Source of the DNA: an uncultured Desulfovibrio sp.
GTDB taxonomy: Bacteria > Desulfobacterota > Desulfovibrionia > Desulfovibrionales > Desulfovibrionaceae
NCBI RefSeq assembly: GCF_944324525.1
Contig: NZ_CALUWS010000022.1
Location: 1 to 48,574 of the forward strand
DNA length: 48,574 nt
Direction: 5' to 3'
Positions 7,932 to 14,988 of the stretch are shown here, piece by piece; within the stretch, counting starts at the first letter, position 1; the number at the start of each line of letters is the position of its first letter. The position numbers and the translations under genes were made by a program. The notes under the pieces were generated by a model. It was not told where the DNA came from. It searched no databases and saw nothing but the letters and a program-made list of their open reading frames with translations.

Positions 7932-8247
7932 CGTGTTCCTCCGGGGTAAGAAGTTGGGCCACACGGGCCGGACAAGCCTCCTGCACCAGCCGCAGGAGGC
8001 GCAGCCCCAGCACGCGGCGTCCTTCGCGGGCGTACAGGCTGCCGGGGGCATCCTGCGGGCCGGGGTCGCTGGCTTCGAAGCAGTGACAAGAGGTCAGCAG
8101 CCAGCGCAGCAGGGAGCGGCCCTGACGGTTTTCCGCCAGCAGGGCGGCGGCCTGCCGCAGGTTCTCCTCCCAGCGCCGCAGCCCGTCGGGGGGGACGGTC
8201 ACGGCGGCGTCCTCGTTCTGGGGGAACAGGCCGGTCGGGCTGTTCAT
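7924..8247 (-). CDS. Bbp19-like small phage protein
   Basis: A 107-residue protein with the Bbp19 family pattern: a helix ENRQGRSLLRWLLTSCHCF, a linker, then AREGRRVLGLRLLRLVQEACPARVAQLL. This family sits between portal and scaffold genes in BPP-1-like podoviruses, as here. Its function is not established, and the short length suggests a head-assembly or packaging accessory. It is coupled to the portal gene by an ATGA overlap (8244-8247) and overlaps the scaffold start by 8 nt. Confidence 0.75.
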   Translation of the reverse strand: MNSPTGLFPQNEDAAVTVPPDGLRRWEENLRQAAALLAENRQGRSLLRWLLTSCHCFEASDPGPQDAPGSLYAREGRRVLGLRLLRLVQEACPARVAQLLTPEEHDV

Positions 8248-10133
8248 GCGCGGCCTCCCGCGGTTTCCGCCGCAGGTGCGGGCGCGGCGTTTGCCGTCGT
8301 TCCCGGCGCGGGTCCCGTCTCGGCCGCCGGGCCAGACGGACGGTCAGGCGTGGGGGCTGGCGCGACGGAGGGCGTTCCGGGCAGGGCGGACGGCAGCAGG
8401 GCCTGCAGGCCCAGGGCGATGCCGTCCAGCAGGTTCCGTTTTTCCCCGCTCAGCGTGATCTCGCTCTGGGAGAGGGTCTTGCCCAGCTCCGCGGCCTGTT
8501 CGAGCTGCTTGAGCAGGCTTTGCTGTTGCTGGGCTTCCGCGCGGGCCTGCCGGAGCTGTTCGCGCTCCTGCCGGGAGCGGGTGATGCTCACGGGCAGGCC
8601 CAGATTCCGGGCATAGGTATCCAGCATGTTGTCCACGTCCAGACTGTCCAGCGCTTCCGGCCAGGCGGCCGCGGCCCGCAGGGTCAGGCTGAGGTACTGA
8701 TCCGTGGCGCCGCTGCCCACGAGCTTCTGGGCCTGGGCCAGCAGGGAGACGAATTCCACCTTGAGCCGCCGTCCGACGAGTTCCGGCGGGCAGGGCGGCA
8801 GCATGTCCAGCCGCTGCATGAGGCTGAAGGTCCTGTCGATGAGCGGGATGAACAGTTCATCGTGCAGGCGTTCCAGCACCGGGCCGATGAGCACCATCTT
8901 TTCCTCTTCGCGGGCGGCGATCTCGCTGGCCGTGACCTTGGAGCGTCCTTCGAGGATGAGGCGGAACAGATCGTTGTAGAGCCCGGCGCGGATCTGTTCC
9001 TGCACGGCCTGCATGGCCTGCCGGGACTGGGCCAGCTCCGGCTTGAGCTGGAGCAGGGGCGTGGCGGCCTGCGGGTTCTGACCGGGCAGGCTGTCCACAT
9101 AGTTGATGCCCCCCGGCGTGAGGTCGAGCCCCACGGAGCGCAGGCCGGCGGACACGCTCATGGGCGGGTCCACCGCCTTGTGGATGGCCTTGAGGGTGGT
9201 GATGCCCATCTGTTGCAGCATGCGGCAGTCGGGCAGGGCGTCCATGGCCGGGGAGCGGCCGTAGACTTCGTTTCCCGCCACGTCCCAGCGCGGCCCGAAA
9301 CCGGGGAAGTCGCAGAAGCCCGACACGCGCAACGGGGTGGCATTGCCCTCCCTGCCTTCCAGCCAGTAGACCGAGGCCACGGGCATGGCCGCCGCCGTGA
9401 GCAGGCCGGGCCGCCGTCCCCGCCGGGGGAAGACGGCATGGATGACCGTCTGCCGCTGATCCGGCGTGCGCCGCGCCGCCTGCCGCAGGCTGTCCGGCAG
9501 GACATGCGGGCCGAAGGCTTCCTCGATCTGCCGCAGGCTCATGGACGAGCGGCGGAACACCGTATCCACCCGGCGGGCGGCATCGGTATCCAGCGCATAT
9601 TCCCCGGCGCAGAGCGGCAGGAAGCGGAAGCCGTGGCGCGGGTCGGCCAGCTCGAAGACGAAGGCCGTGCCGAAGGTCCCCAGCTCGGCATAGAGCGTGT
9701 GCATGGCGTTGTAGAAGTTGGAACGCTGGAACACCACACGCATGCGCCGCTCCACTTCATCCAGATAGAGCTGGCCGGCGCGACTGTCGGCAAGATCGGC
9801 ATCATCGAGGGAGAGACGGAACCACTGCCGGGCCGGACTGGTCATGCCGCCGTGCAGGCCCGCCGCCAGGGTGCGCATGGCCAGGATGCCGGTGGCGTCC
9901 ACCAGTCGCTTGTTGAGCAGGGGGCGGTTCTCGTCTTCCGGGCCGAGGCGGCAGCGCGTGGGCAGGAAGTGTTCCGCCAGACTCTGCCAGGCGCTGTCCC
10001 AGGGCGAGCGGCGATCCAGCAGAGCGCGCCAGCGCCGGGCCAGAGCGGGCACGTCGGCCCGCGCCGCCAGTCCTTCATGGTCGGGAGGCGGCCCAGCGAG
10101 GGCGCGCGGGCGGTTTTCGGGGGAAAGGGCCAT
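8244..10133 (-). CDS. Head-to-tail connecting (portal) protein
   Basis: A 629-residue protein matching the Head-tail_con portal family of short-tailed phages. Recognisable blocks include LLDRRSPWDSAWQSLAEHFLP near the start, GLHGGMTSPARQWF (about residues 92-105), QRSNFYNAMHTLYAELGTFG, and ITTLKAIHKAVDPPMSV with LEGRSKVTASEIAAREEEK in the clip/stem region. The last 80 residues are Ala/Pro/Thr-rich and probably disordered. The protein forms the dodecameric ring at the packaging vertex, through which TerL drives DNA and to which the tail attaches. It overlaps the Bbp19-like gene by 4 nt. Confidence 0.92.
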   Translation of the reverse strand: MALSPENRPRALAGPPPDHEGLAARADVPALARRWRALLDRRSPWDSAWQSLAEHFLPTRCRLGPEDENRPLLNKRLVDATGILAMRTLAAGLHGGMTSPARQWFRLSLDDADLADSRAGQLYLDEVERRMRVVFQRSNFYNAMHTLYAELGTFGTAFVFELADPRHGFRFLPLCAGEYALDTDAARRVDTVFRRSSMSLRQIEEAFGPHVLPDSLRQAARRTPDQRQTVIHAVFPRRGRRPGLLTAAAMPVASVYWLEGREGNATPLRVSGFCDFPGFGPRWDVAGNEVYGRSPAMDALPDCRMLQQMGITTLKAIHKAVDPPMSVSAGLRSVGLDLTPGGINYVDSLPGQNPQAATPLLQLKPELAQSRQAMQAVQEQIRAGLYNDLFRLILEGRSKVTASEIAAREEEKMVLIGPVLERLHDELFIPLIDRTFSLMQRLDMLPPCPPELVGRRLKVEFVSLLAQAQKLVGSGATDQYLSLTLRAAAAWPEALDSLDVDNMLDTYARNLGLPVSITRSRQEREQLRQARAEAQQQQSLLKQLEQAAELGKTLSQSEITLSGEKRNLLDGIALGLQALLPSALPGTPSVAPAPTPDRPSGPAAETGPAPGTTANAAPAPAAETAGGRA

Positions 10134-10145
10134 GTGACCGTTCTC

Positions 10146-10358
10146 CTACTGACCCAGCAGGGTCTTGCCGCTCGCCCCTTCGGAACGCAGCGGATTGGTG
10201 TAAATGGCGCCGCTGATGCCGGCGGCCTTGCTGGCCTTGTCCTTCTGGCTCTGGCGGGCGGCCGTGGCGGCTTCGGTGACGGGTTTCTGCACTTCCTGCT
10301 TGGGCGCAGGGGTGACGGCGGGGACGCTGGGCGTGCTGGGGCCTCCTCCAAATCCCAT
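10146..10358 (-). CDS. Small portal-linked phage protein
   Basis: A 70-residue protein (MGFGGGPSTPSVPAVTPAPK) with a Gly/Pro-rich start, a charged helix, then GISGAIYTNPLRSEGASGKTLLGQ. From memory, short proteins ending in a TLLG-type tail are found just upstream of portal genes in many podoviruses, with no known function; possibly a portal- or terminase-associated peptide. The start is chosen because AAGGAGG lies 7 bases upstream; a longer open frame exists but reads in a shadow frame of the neighbouring gene. Confidence 0.65.
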   Translation of the reverse strand: MGFGGGPSTPSVPAVTPAPKQEVQKPVTEAATAARQSQKDKASKAAGISGAIYTNPLRSEGASGKTLLGQ

Positions 10359-10404
10359 AAGAACCTCCTTGGGCGTATGATGGTGAAGGGAAGACAGGGC
10401 CGCC

Positions 10405-11016
10405 TCAGGCGGCCGGAGGATCGTCCTGTCCGGCGGCGGCCAGACTGTCCGGCGTGCAGCAGACCAGCACGCCGTCCACATGGCGGCGGCGACGGGCCAG
10501 CCAGCAGGCGCGCGGCAGGCGGGCCAGCTCGCGGAAGCCGCAGGCCGTGGCCAGCCGCCAGGCGTGGGCATTGCTCACCGGACAAAGACCCATGATGGCG
10601 GAGACGTCCGTCTGGGCGAACATCCACTGGAAAGCGCCCCGGGCGATGGGCACGGCCTGGGAAAAGTGCCGCCGGAAGACCGTGAAGTCGAATTCCGCCA
10701 CCTGTCCGCGCCAGCCGCTGAACAGGCCTACGGCCAGGATGCCGTCGGTATCCGGCAGGGGCGGCGCGGTGCTGTCCGACGGCCTGAGGACAGGGGCGGC
10801 AGGGGCGGAGACCGCCGCGGATGGCGTGGCGGCCGCCTGTTCGCAGACCAGGAGCAGGCCGTGGCGGGGCCGGGTGATGTGCCGCCAGCGGCGCAGGCTG
10901 GGCCGCTGACAGGCGTACATGGCGCAGGGGGTGAGCCCTTCCTCCCGCATGCGGAAGAACAGGGCGTCGCGTTCCGCCTGTTGCAGGACGGGGCGATAGC
11001 GGTAGGGCGTATCCAT
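10405..11016 (-). CDS. GNAT-like phage protein in packaging cluster
   Basis: A 203-residue protein starting MDTPYRYRPVLQQAERDALFF. It has the outline of a GCN5-like acetyltransferase fold: LAVGLFSGWRGQVAEFDFTVFRR as the central strands, RGAFQWMFAQ, then VSNAHAWRLATACGFRELARLPRACWL, where a short helix precedes a Cys-Gly-Phe turn as in GNAT C-termini (xxA...xGFxxxg). A classical R/Q-x-x-G-x-A acetyl-CoA loop is not clear, so catalysis is uncertain. Residues 80-115 form a low-complexity Ala/Pro insertion. The gene starts 1 nt after terL stops, so it is translationally coupled to packaging. GNAT-like genes between terminase and portal are known in podoviruses; their role is unknown. Confidence 0.6.
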   Translation of the reverse strand: MDTPYRYRPVLQQAERDALFFRMREEGLTPCAMYACQRPSLRRWRHITRPRHGLLLVCEQAAATPSAAVSAPAAPVLRPSDSTAPPLPDTDGILAVGLFSGWRGQVAEFDFTVFRRHFSQAVPIARGAFQWMFAQTDVSAIMGLCPVSNAHAWRLATACGFRELARLPRACWLARRRRHVDGVLVCCTPDSLAAAGQDDPPAA

Positions 11017-11017
11017 A

Positions 11018-12433
11018 TCAGGCTCCAAAGATGTCGTAATGGGTGCGGGCCCGGCGCGGCCCGGCGGAAAGATCCGTTTCCGTTCTCCAGCCCACGGCCG
11101 CGTAGCGCAGGGCATCGGCGGCGTGGCTCGTCCAGTCGTGCAGGGGGCCGGAGGCGGCCTGCTCCTGCCGGGCGTTCCAGCGGCGGCGATAGGCGCGCAG
11201 GGCCCGCAGTCCCGTGGCGCAGCGGCTGCTGTCGAAGCGGCAGCGCCCCAGCAGGCGGCGCACGGCGTCGATGCCGTCGGCCACGGGCAGGGCCGGGGCC
11301 GTGACAAAGCGGATGCCCAGAGCGGCGGCGGACTCCAGACGACTCTTGCCCGTGCCCAGCTCGCGCACGCGGATGTCGTGGGGAGCGATGTGCAGGCCGT
11401 AGCGGAAGCCGCGTCCGCGGAGGGCGTCGTCCAGGCTGCCCGACGGCTCGGGTCCCAGTCCGGCCGCCAGTCCGGCCGCCAGTCCGGCCGTCAGTCCGGA
11501 TGACAATCCGGATGACAGCCCGGGCGAGTGCCCGGCAGGCCGGGACTTGCTCTCCAGCACATGGGCATAGTGGGCCAGCCCCTCGCCGCTGGCCTCGTAA
11601 TAATCCAGCACCCGCCAGACGCCCCCCGGCTCCACCTGAAAGAACCAGATGGCCGTGGCGTCATCCATGCCGAGGTCCCAGGCCGTGTGCACGGGCAGTT
11701 CCGGCGCATGGGGCACGTCGCCAAGGCGGCCCTCGCGCTCGGCCTGTTCCAGCAGGGGCGCATAATAGGCCCCGCGTACGGCCGCCGCGAAGGAGCATTC
11801 GAATTCCTGCCGGTATTCGGCCTCGTCCATGCTGCGGCGGGCGGCCTCCAGTTCGGCGGCGGGCAGGTAGCCCGTCTGCGAGGCCGGGAAGCGGAAGCGG
11901 CTCCAGCCGCCGGCCGCGCCTTCCCGTCCGGCCTGCTCCCAGACATCGTGCAGCAGGTTGTCCGTCCCGTGCGGGGTGCCGCAGAAGAGCGCGCGCCCCT
12001 GCCGGTCGGCCAGCATGGGCCGGATGACCTGCGACCAGACGCTGCGGGGCATGTCCGCCGGTTCGTCCAGCACGATGTCGTCAAGGTAGAGGCCGCGCAG
12101 GGCGTGCGGATTGTCCAGCCCGTACAGGCGGATGCGCGCCCCGGTGGGCAGATCGCAGCGCAGTTCGCTTTCATGGAAGCGTGTCCCCGGCACGGCCCCG
12201 GCAAAACGGCGGAGGTAATCCCAGGCCACGGCCTTGGCCTGCCCCAGGAAGGGCGCGGCATAGGCCGCCCGCCAGTCGCTCCGGCCGGAACGCAGGGCCG
12301 CCCGCAGCAGATCGTTGATGGCGGCCACGGTCTTGCCGAAACGGCGATGGCAGAGCAGCACGCAGAAGCGGGTACGCCGGCTATGGAACTGCCATTGCAA
12401 CGGGCGCGGACAGTAGGGGATGACGTGGGACAT
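11018..12433 (-). CDS. terL: Terminase large subunit
   Basis: A 471-residue packaging motor. The N-terminal ATPase has a Walker A motif, CHRRFGKT (residues 28-35), and Walker B YLDDIVLDE with D123/E124, followed by a coupling motif FCGTPHGTDN. The C-terminal nuclease part contains TAWDLGMDDATAIW (first Asp of the RNase H-like centre) and ends with DWTSHAADALRYAAVG, a typical terminase terminus. An in-frame tandem repeat encodes GL-x-x tetrapeptides at about residues 303-326, within the nuclease domain between its conserved blocks. It cuts concatemers and pumps DNA into the prohead through the portal. A 378-bp gap with repeats precedes it. Confidence 0.93.
   Translation of the reverse strand: MSHVIPYCPRPLQWQFHSRRTRFCVLLCHRRFGKTVAAINDLLRAALRSGRSDWRAAYAAPFLGQAKAVAWDYLRRFAGAVPGTRFHESELRCDLPTGARIRLYGLDNPHALRGLYLDDIVLDEPADMPRSVWSQVIRPMLADRQGRALFCGTPHGTDNLLHDVWEQAGREGAAGGWSRFRFPASQTGYLPAAELEAARRSMDEAEYRQEFECSFAAAVRGAYYAPLLEQAEREGRLGDVPHAPELPVHTAWDLGMDDATAIWFFQVEPGGVWRVLDYYEASGEGLAHYAHVLESKSRPAGHSPGLSSGLSSGLTAGLAAGLAAGLGPEPSGSLDDALRGRGFRYGLHIAPHDIRVRELGTGKSRLESAAALGIRFVTAPALPVADGIDAVRRLLGRCRFDSSRCATGLRALRAYRRRWNARQEQAASGPLHDWTSHAADALRYAAVGWRTETDLSAGPRRARTHYDIFGA
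11456..11527. repeat. Six-unit 12-bp minisatellite inside terL
   Basis: Consecutive 12-mers of the form CAGTCCGGCCGC (two identical), CAGTCCGGCCGT, CAGTCCGGATGA, CAATCCGGATGA, CAGCCCGGGCGA. The 12-bp length keeps the terL frame and encodes tandem GL-plus-two-residue repeats (GLSS, GLTA, GLAA). Confidence 0.85.
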
Positions 12434-12454
12434 GCGTTTTTCCGGGCTGAGGTT

Positions 12455-12535
12455 GGAACGTTTTGCCTTTTTTCAAAGGCAAAACGCGAGGCCGTATGGT
12501 TTGAAGCGCGGAGCGTTTCAAACGGGAAATGTTCC
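12455..12535. repeat. Family A short repeat, copy 2
   Basis: Begins GGAACGTTTTGCC, includes AAAGGCAAAACGCGAGGCCGTATGG and the stem TTTGAAGCGC/GCGTTTCAAA, and ends GGGAAATGTTCC. The termini GGAAC and GTTCC pair, replacing the AGAGC/GCTCT pair of other copies (compensatory). It lies directly upstream of the terL start. I have not tied it to a stop codon. Confidence 0.75.
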
Positions 12536-12673
12536 ACGGCCGGTTTTCACAAATTTTACAAATTATTTAGGTATATTAGATAAGTCATGTATACAAACTA
12601 TGCTTACCCTTAGGGGAAACCTCGTCCACCGTATCCTCCCCTGATAAAAGCGCGCTGGGGAAGGGATGGGGGC

Positions 12674-12800
12674 TTGGGGGGAAGGGGAACCCGCTCCCGC
12701 GCCGGCGGCGACCGAAAGGCGGCCGCAGGCCGTGCCCGTTAGGCGACGAAGGAGCCTTACGGGCATCGACAGCAGAGCGAGGGGTTCCCCTTCCCCCCAA
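12674..12800. repeat. Family C hairpin with 73-bp unit in the loop
   Basis: Outer arms TTGGGGGGAAGGGGAACCC (12674-12692) and GGGGTTCCCCTTCCCCCCAA (12781-12800) are complementary. The loop holds an inverted copy of the 73-bp unit with its own stem GCCCGT/ACGGGC. The upstream flank AAAAGCGCGCTGGGGAAGGG matches that of the 4971-5024 hairpin. Confidence 0.75.
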
Positions 12801-12811
12801 ACAGGCGACTA

Positions 12812-13105
12812 TCAGGTCTCGGGCGGCGCGGCGGTGGGTGCGGGGGCGGCATCCGGGGGCGGCTGCTCCAGCCAGCGCACTTCCAGCGGCGGCGGAGGGG
12901 CCGCGTCGTCCGCGGTGTCGTGCAAGGCCCGCAACAGGGCGTGCAGCTCACGGATCTCCTTCACCACGTCGATGCCCTTTTCCGCCACGTCGGCGCTGTC
13001 CAGGCCGCTGGTCAGGGTGAGCAGGCGACGCTCCAGACTGCGGACCACGGCATCCGGGCGTTTGCGTCCGGTCGCGGGGGCGGCGGCGCTCTTTCTGGCG
13101 GCCAT
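12812..13105 (-). CDS. Hypothetical protein at small-terminase position
   Basis: A 97-residue protein starting MAARKSAAAPATGRKR. It has a basic N-terminal tail, a helical centre (VVRSLERRLLTLTSGLDSADVAEKGIDVVKEIRELHALLRALHDT) and a Pro/Ala-rich acidic tail. No HTH is obvious. Its position just before terL and the coupled ATGA overlap with the DUF2730 gene (13103-13107) suggest a terminase small subunit or packaging accessory. It is shorter than most small terminases, so this is only a positional guess. Confidence 0.55.
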   Translation of the reverse strand: MAARKSAAAPATGRKRPDAVVRSLERRLLTLTSGLDSADVAEKGIDVVKEIRELHALLRALHDTADDAAPPPPLEVRWLEQPPPDAAPAPTAAPPET

Positions 13106-13485
13106 CAGATGGCCTCCCGGGCGTTGCGGGCCGGGAGCGGGCGCAGCCGTTCCTCCTGCCGCTCCAGACTGCGTTCCAGCCGGCTCAGCAGATGATCCAG
13201 CCCGGAGATGCGGGCATTGAGGGCCATGATGTCCCCGCGCAGACCGGCCAGTTCGCTGTGGAGCTGGTTCAGGCGCTTTTCGCCGGGCACCTGCCGCACC
13301 TGCTGTTCCAGAGTGAGCAGACGGCGGCTGACGGCGTTCTCGTAACGGCTCTGTCGCTGGAGCTGCTCCTGGAATTCCTCCTGCCGCACGAAGGCCCGGC
13401 GCAGGCTCCAGAATGCCCAGACGACGGCGGCCTGCACGGCGAGGATGAGCAGCGAGGCCGCCGAGGAATGCAGTATGCTTTCCAT
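13105..13485 (-). CDS. DUF2730-like membrane-anchored phage protein
   Basis: A 126-residue protein. An N-terminal membrane segment (about residues 9-30, ASLLILAVQAAVVWAFWSL) is followed by a long coiled coil (QEEFQEQLQRQSRYENAVSRRLLTLEQQVRQ to LDHLLSRLERSLERQEERL). This is the shape of the DUF2730 family found next to lysis and terminase genes in Mu-like phages. Its topology (one TM, periplasmic or cytoplasmic coil) would also suit a spanin- or holin-accessory role. It lies 17 nt after the holin gene and overlaps the next gene. The family assignment is moderate; function is unknown. Confidence 0.65.
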   Translation of the reverse strand: MESILHSSAASLLILAVQAAVVWAFWSLRRAFVRQEEFQEQLQRQSRYENAVSRRLLTLEQQVRQVPGEKRLNQLHSELAGLRGDIMALNARISGLDHLLSRLERSLERQEERLRPLPARNAREAI

Positions 13486-13502
13486 GAAAAGATCCTCACG
13501 GG

Positions 13503-13814
13503 TCAGAATCCCAGACCGAGCATGCCGAGCAGCAGGCTCATGATCTGGTCAAGGGTGGAGGGCGGGAGCCGCTCGCCCCATTGTGGGGCCAGCAGCGGCA
13601 CGAGGACGAGCCGTCCCGCCACTTCCCAGACGAAGAGCAGGCTCAGCACCCAGCCGAGGAAGGAGCGCCAGAGGCGCAGGCGGCTGGCGGGCGCGCCTTC
13701 CACTTCGCGTTCGTTGAGGCGGCTCTGCGCCTCGGCGCGTTTGGCGTCGTCGCCCAGGAGGCCGCGCAGGCCCTTGCCCAGTCCGGCGGCCAGTCCGGCC
13801 AGTACGCTCCACAT
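13503..13814 (-). CDS. 3-TM holin-like protein (GTA_holin_3TM type)
   Basis: A 103-residue protein. An amphipathic N-terminus (MWSVLAGLAAGLGKGLRGLLGDDAKRAEAQ) leads to RLWRSFLGWVLSLLFVWEVAGRLVLVPLL, a long hydrophobic stretch with the family RPxxGWV-like block. The C-terminal hydrophobic segment is DQIMSLLLGMLGLGF. This matches the three-TM holin family first described for gene transfer agents, which permeabilises the inner membrane so the endolysin reaches the wall. It starts 2 nt after the endolysin stop, with GGGAGG upstream. Confidence 0.75.
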   Translation of the reverse strand: MWSVLAGLAAGLGKGLRGLLGDDAKRAEAQSRLNEREVEGAPASRLRLWRSFLGWVLSLLFVWEVAGRLVLVPLLAPQWGERLPPSTLDQIMSLLLGMLGLGF

Positions 13815-13816
13815 GG

Positions 13817-14497
13817 CTAGACCTCCCGTTCCAGTTCGGCCAGATAGTCCCCGAGGGCCTTCACCCGGTTGCGCCAGCCGTTCAGAAAGGCCTGCATGGA
13901 CGGCCTGCGTGCCGCCAGCTGTCGGTAAAAGGCGTCGCGCTGGCGCAGGCTCTGGCGGGCCGTGTAGAAATGGGCGTCGATGTGGGCGATGGCCTGGGCC
14001 ATTTCCCGGGTCTTGGGACCCATGATGCCGTCCTCGGCCAGCGGCTCAAAGATGTCGAGGCGGTTTTCTCCCACCAGATTGAGCGCGGCCTGCAGCTGGC
14101 GCACGGCCCTGCCCGGCCCCATGTTCACGGCTCCGTCGTACAGGGTGACGGCCAGCGGCAGAGGCAGGGCGTCGCAGGCGAGCTTGTCCCAGAAATGCTG
14201 CCGGAAGAGGGCGGCGGCCTGCTCTTTCGTGCAGGCGCGGATGTCGTCGGCGTCCACGTCGCCGTCCATATCCATATCCAGCGCCTGCATGCCGCAGCGG
14301 GGACCGCCCCGCCGGGCGCAACCGTCGCAGTGGCGGTCTTCCTGCCGGCAGCGGCGGCGGGCCTCCTCGGCCAGATCCTTCACCCAGCGGAAGGATACGC
14401 CGTGGTTGGTGATGCCGCCCGGATCGTCGGGATGGTCCACAAGGCCGCCCTCCCAGCGGGCGGTAAAGGCATGGGCACGTTCAAAGGCTGTGGGCAT
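13817..14497 (-). CDS. GH108 endolysin with Cys-cluster and EF-hand insertion
   Basis: A 226-residue muramidase. The N-terminal catalytic signature is FTARWEGGLVDHPDDPGGITNHGVS, with E16 the expected catalytic Glu of glycoside hydrolase 108. Between this and the C-terminal half (FWDKLACDALPLPLAVTLYDGAVNMGPGRAV, then the substrate-binding helices) lies an insert of about 45 residues. It has four cysteines (C50, C57, C60, C68) and then a canonical EF-hand loop with D74, D76, D78, G79, D80, V81, D82 and D85. GH108 enzymes are typically shorter (about 160-180 residues). There is no signal peptide or N-terminal TM, so it depends on the holin. The start at 14497 has AGGAG and begins the conserved domain. 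Confidence 0.88.
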   Translation of the reverse strand: MPTAFERAHAFTARWEGGLVDHPDDPGGITNHGVSFRWVKDLAEEARRRCRQEDRHCDGCARRGGPRCGMQALDMDMDGDVDADDIRACTKEQAAALFRQHFWDKLACDALPLPLAVTLYDGAVNMGPGRAVRQLQAALNLVGENRLDIFEPLAEDGIMGPKTREMAQAIAHIDAHFYTARQSLRQRDAFYRQLAARRPSMQAFLNGWRNRVKALGDYLAELEREV

Positions 14498-14983
14498 GGC
14501 TGCTCTCCTGGTTGCGGTGGGCGGGAGGATCCCGCGGACAGGTGCACCATGCCCGAAAGGGCGTCCGGCGTAAGACTGAAAGACTTCTGTAGCGTCGGGA
14601 CGTGGCGGGGCGCGGTTTTGCGGACGGCGGGAAAAGGCGGAGGATGAAGGGATGGCGGCCGGGACCGCCCCGGCGGCAAACTGCCCGCCGGAGCGGGCAG
14701 GGATGGAGGAGGGCTCGTGTCCCACACCATACGGCATGTCGTTTCGCGGAAGAAACGCGGTCTCTCCGTTTGGTCCGGGCCGGACGGCGCTGTGCCGCCG
14801 CTTCGCGATTGCCGTTTTCAAAGGCAAAACGCTCCAGGGCAATTCTCCATTGAAAATGGGGATTGCTCTGGTCGTCGCGCGAGCGACTACCTGCAACCGA
14901 ACATACGGAAAAACCACGCTTTTTCCGTAGTGTGAGGGCAGCCTCAGCAGGGAAATCGGACACGATTTCCCTGCGAATCCGTT
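14498..14983. other. 486-bp gene-free stretch between regulator and lysis genes
   Basis: No credible gene. Positions 14500-14720 are plain GC-rich DNA that could hold a late promoter for the endolysin-to-tail operon, the expected target of the Mor-like activator encoded upstream. The rest (14722-14987) consists of family A and family B repeats back to back. Confidence 0.6.
14722..14835 (+). repeat. Family A repeat, copy 3 (inverted relative to dnaJ copy)
   Basis: Read on the minus strand it gives GGAGCGTTTTGCC, GCGGCGGCACAGCGCCG, a GCGTTTCTTCCGCGAAAC block and GCCGTATGGTGTG, in the same order as the copy at 40619-40758. The far end is truncated or diverged. Confidence 0.7.
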
Positions 14984-14988
14984 CTAAG
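14833..14988. repeat. Family B structured repeat, copy 1
   Basis: An element of about 150 bp with stems CCATT/AATGG, TACGGAAAAA/TTTTTCCGTA and GGGAAATCG/CGATTTCCC, ending GAATCCGTTCTAAG. The terminal CTA (14984-14986) is the TAG stop of the Mor-like gene on the minus strand. The second copy is at 29807-29960. Confidence 0.8.

Larger units (their letters stand above)
12434..12811. other. Gene-free stretch upstream of terL with AT-rich patch
   Basis: No gene is evident. Besides repeats, positions 12545-12600 are strikingly AT-rich for this GC-rich window (TTTTACAAATTATTTAGG, then TATATTAGATAAGTC). It could hold a late promoter or mark an insertion. A plus-strand -35/-10-like pair TTTACA-N17-AGATAA is visible, but no equally good minus-strand promoter was found. 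Confidence 0.5.

Noticed and set aside
11456-11527. CRISPR-like array in terL
   Set aside because: The repeats are 12 bp with no spacers and stay in the coding frame; it is a minisatellite.
14498-14917. N-terminal extension of the endolysin frame to 366 residues
   Set aside because: The added 140 residues run through repeats A and B, are low in domain content and have no good start; ATG 14497 has a ribosome site and begins the GH108 motif.
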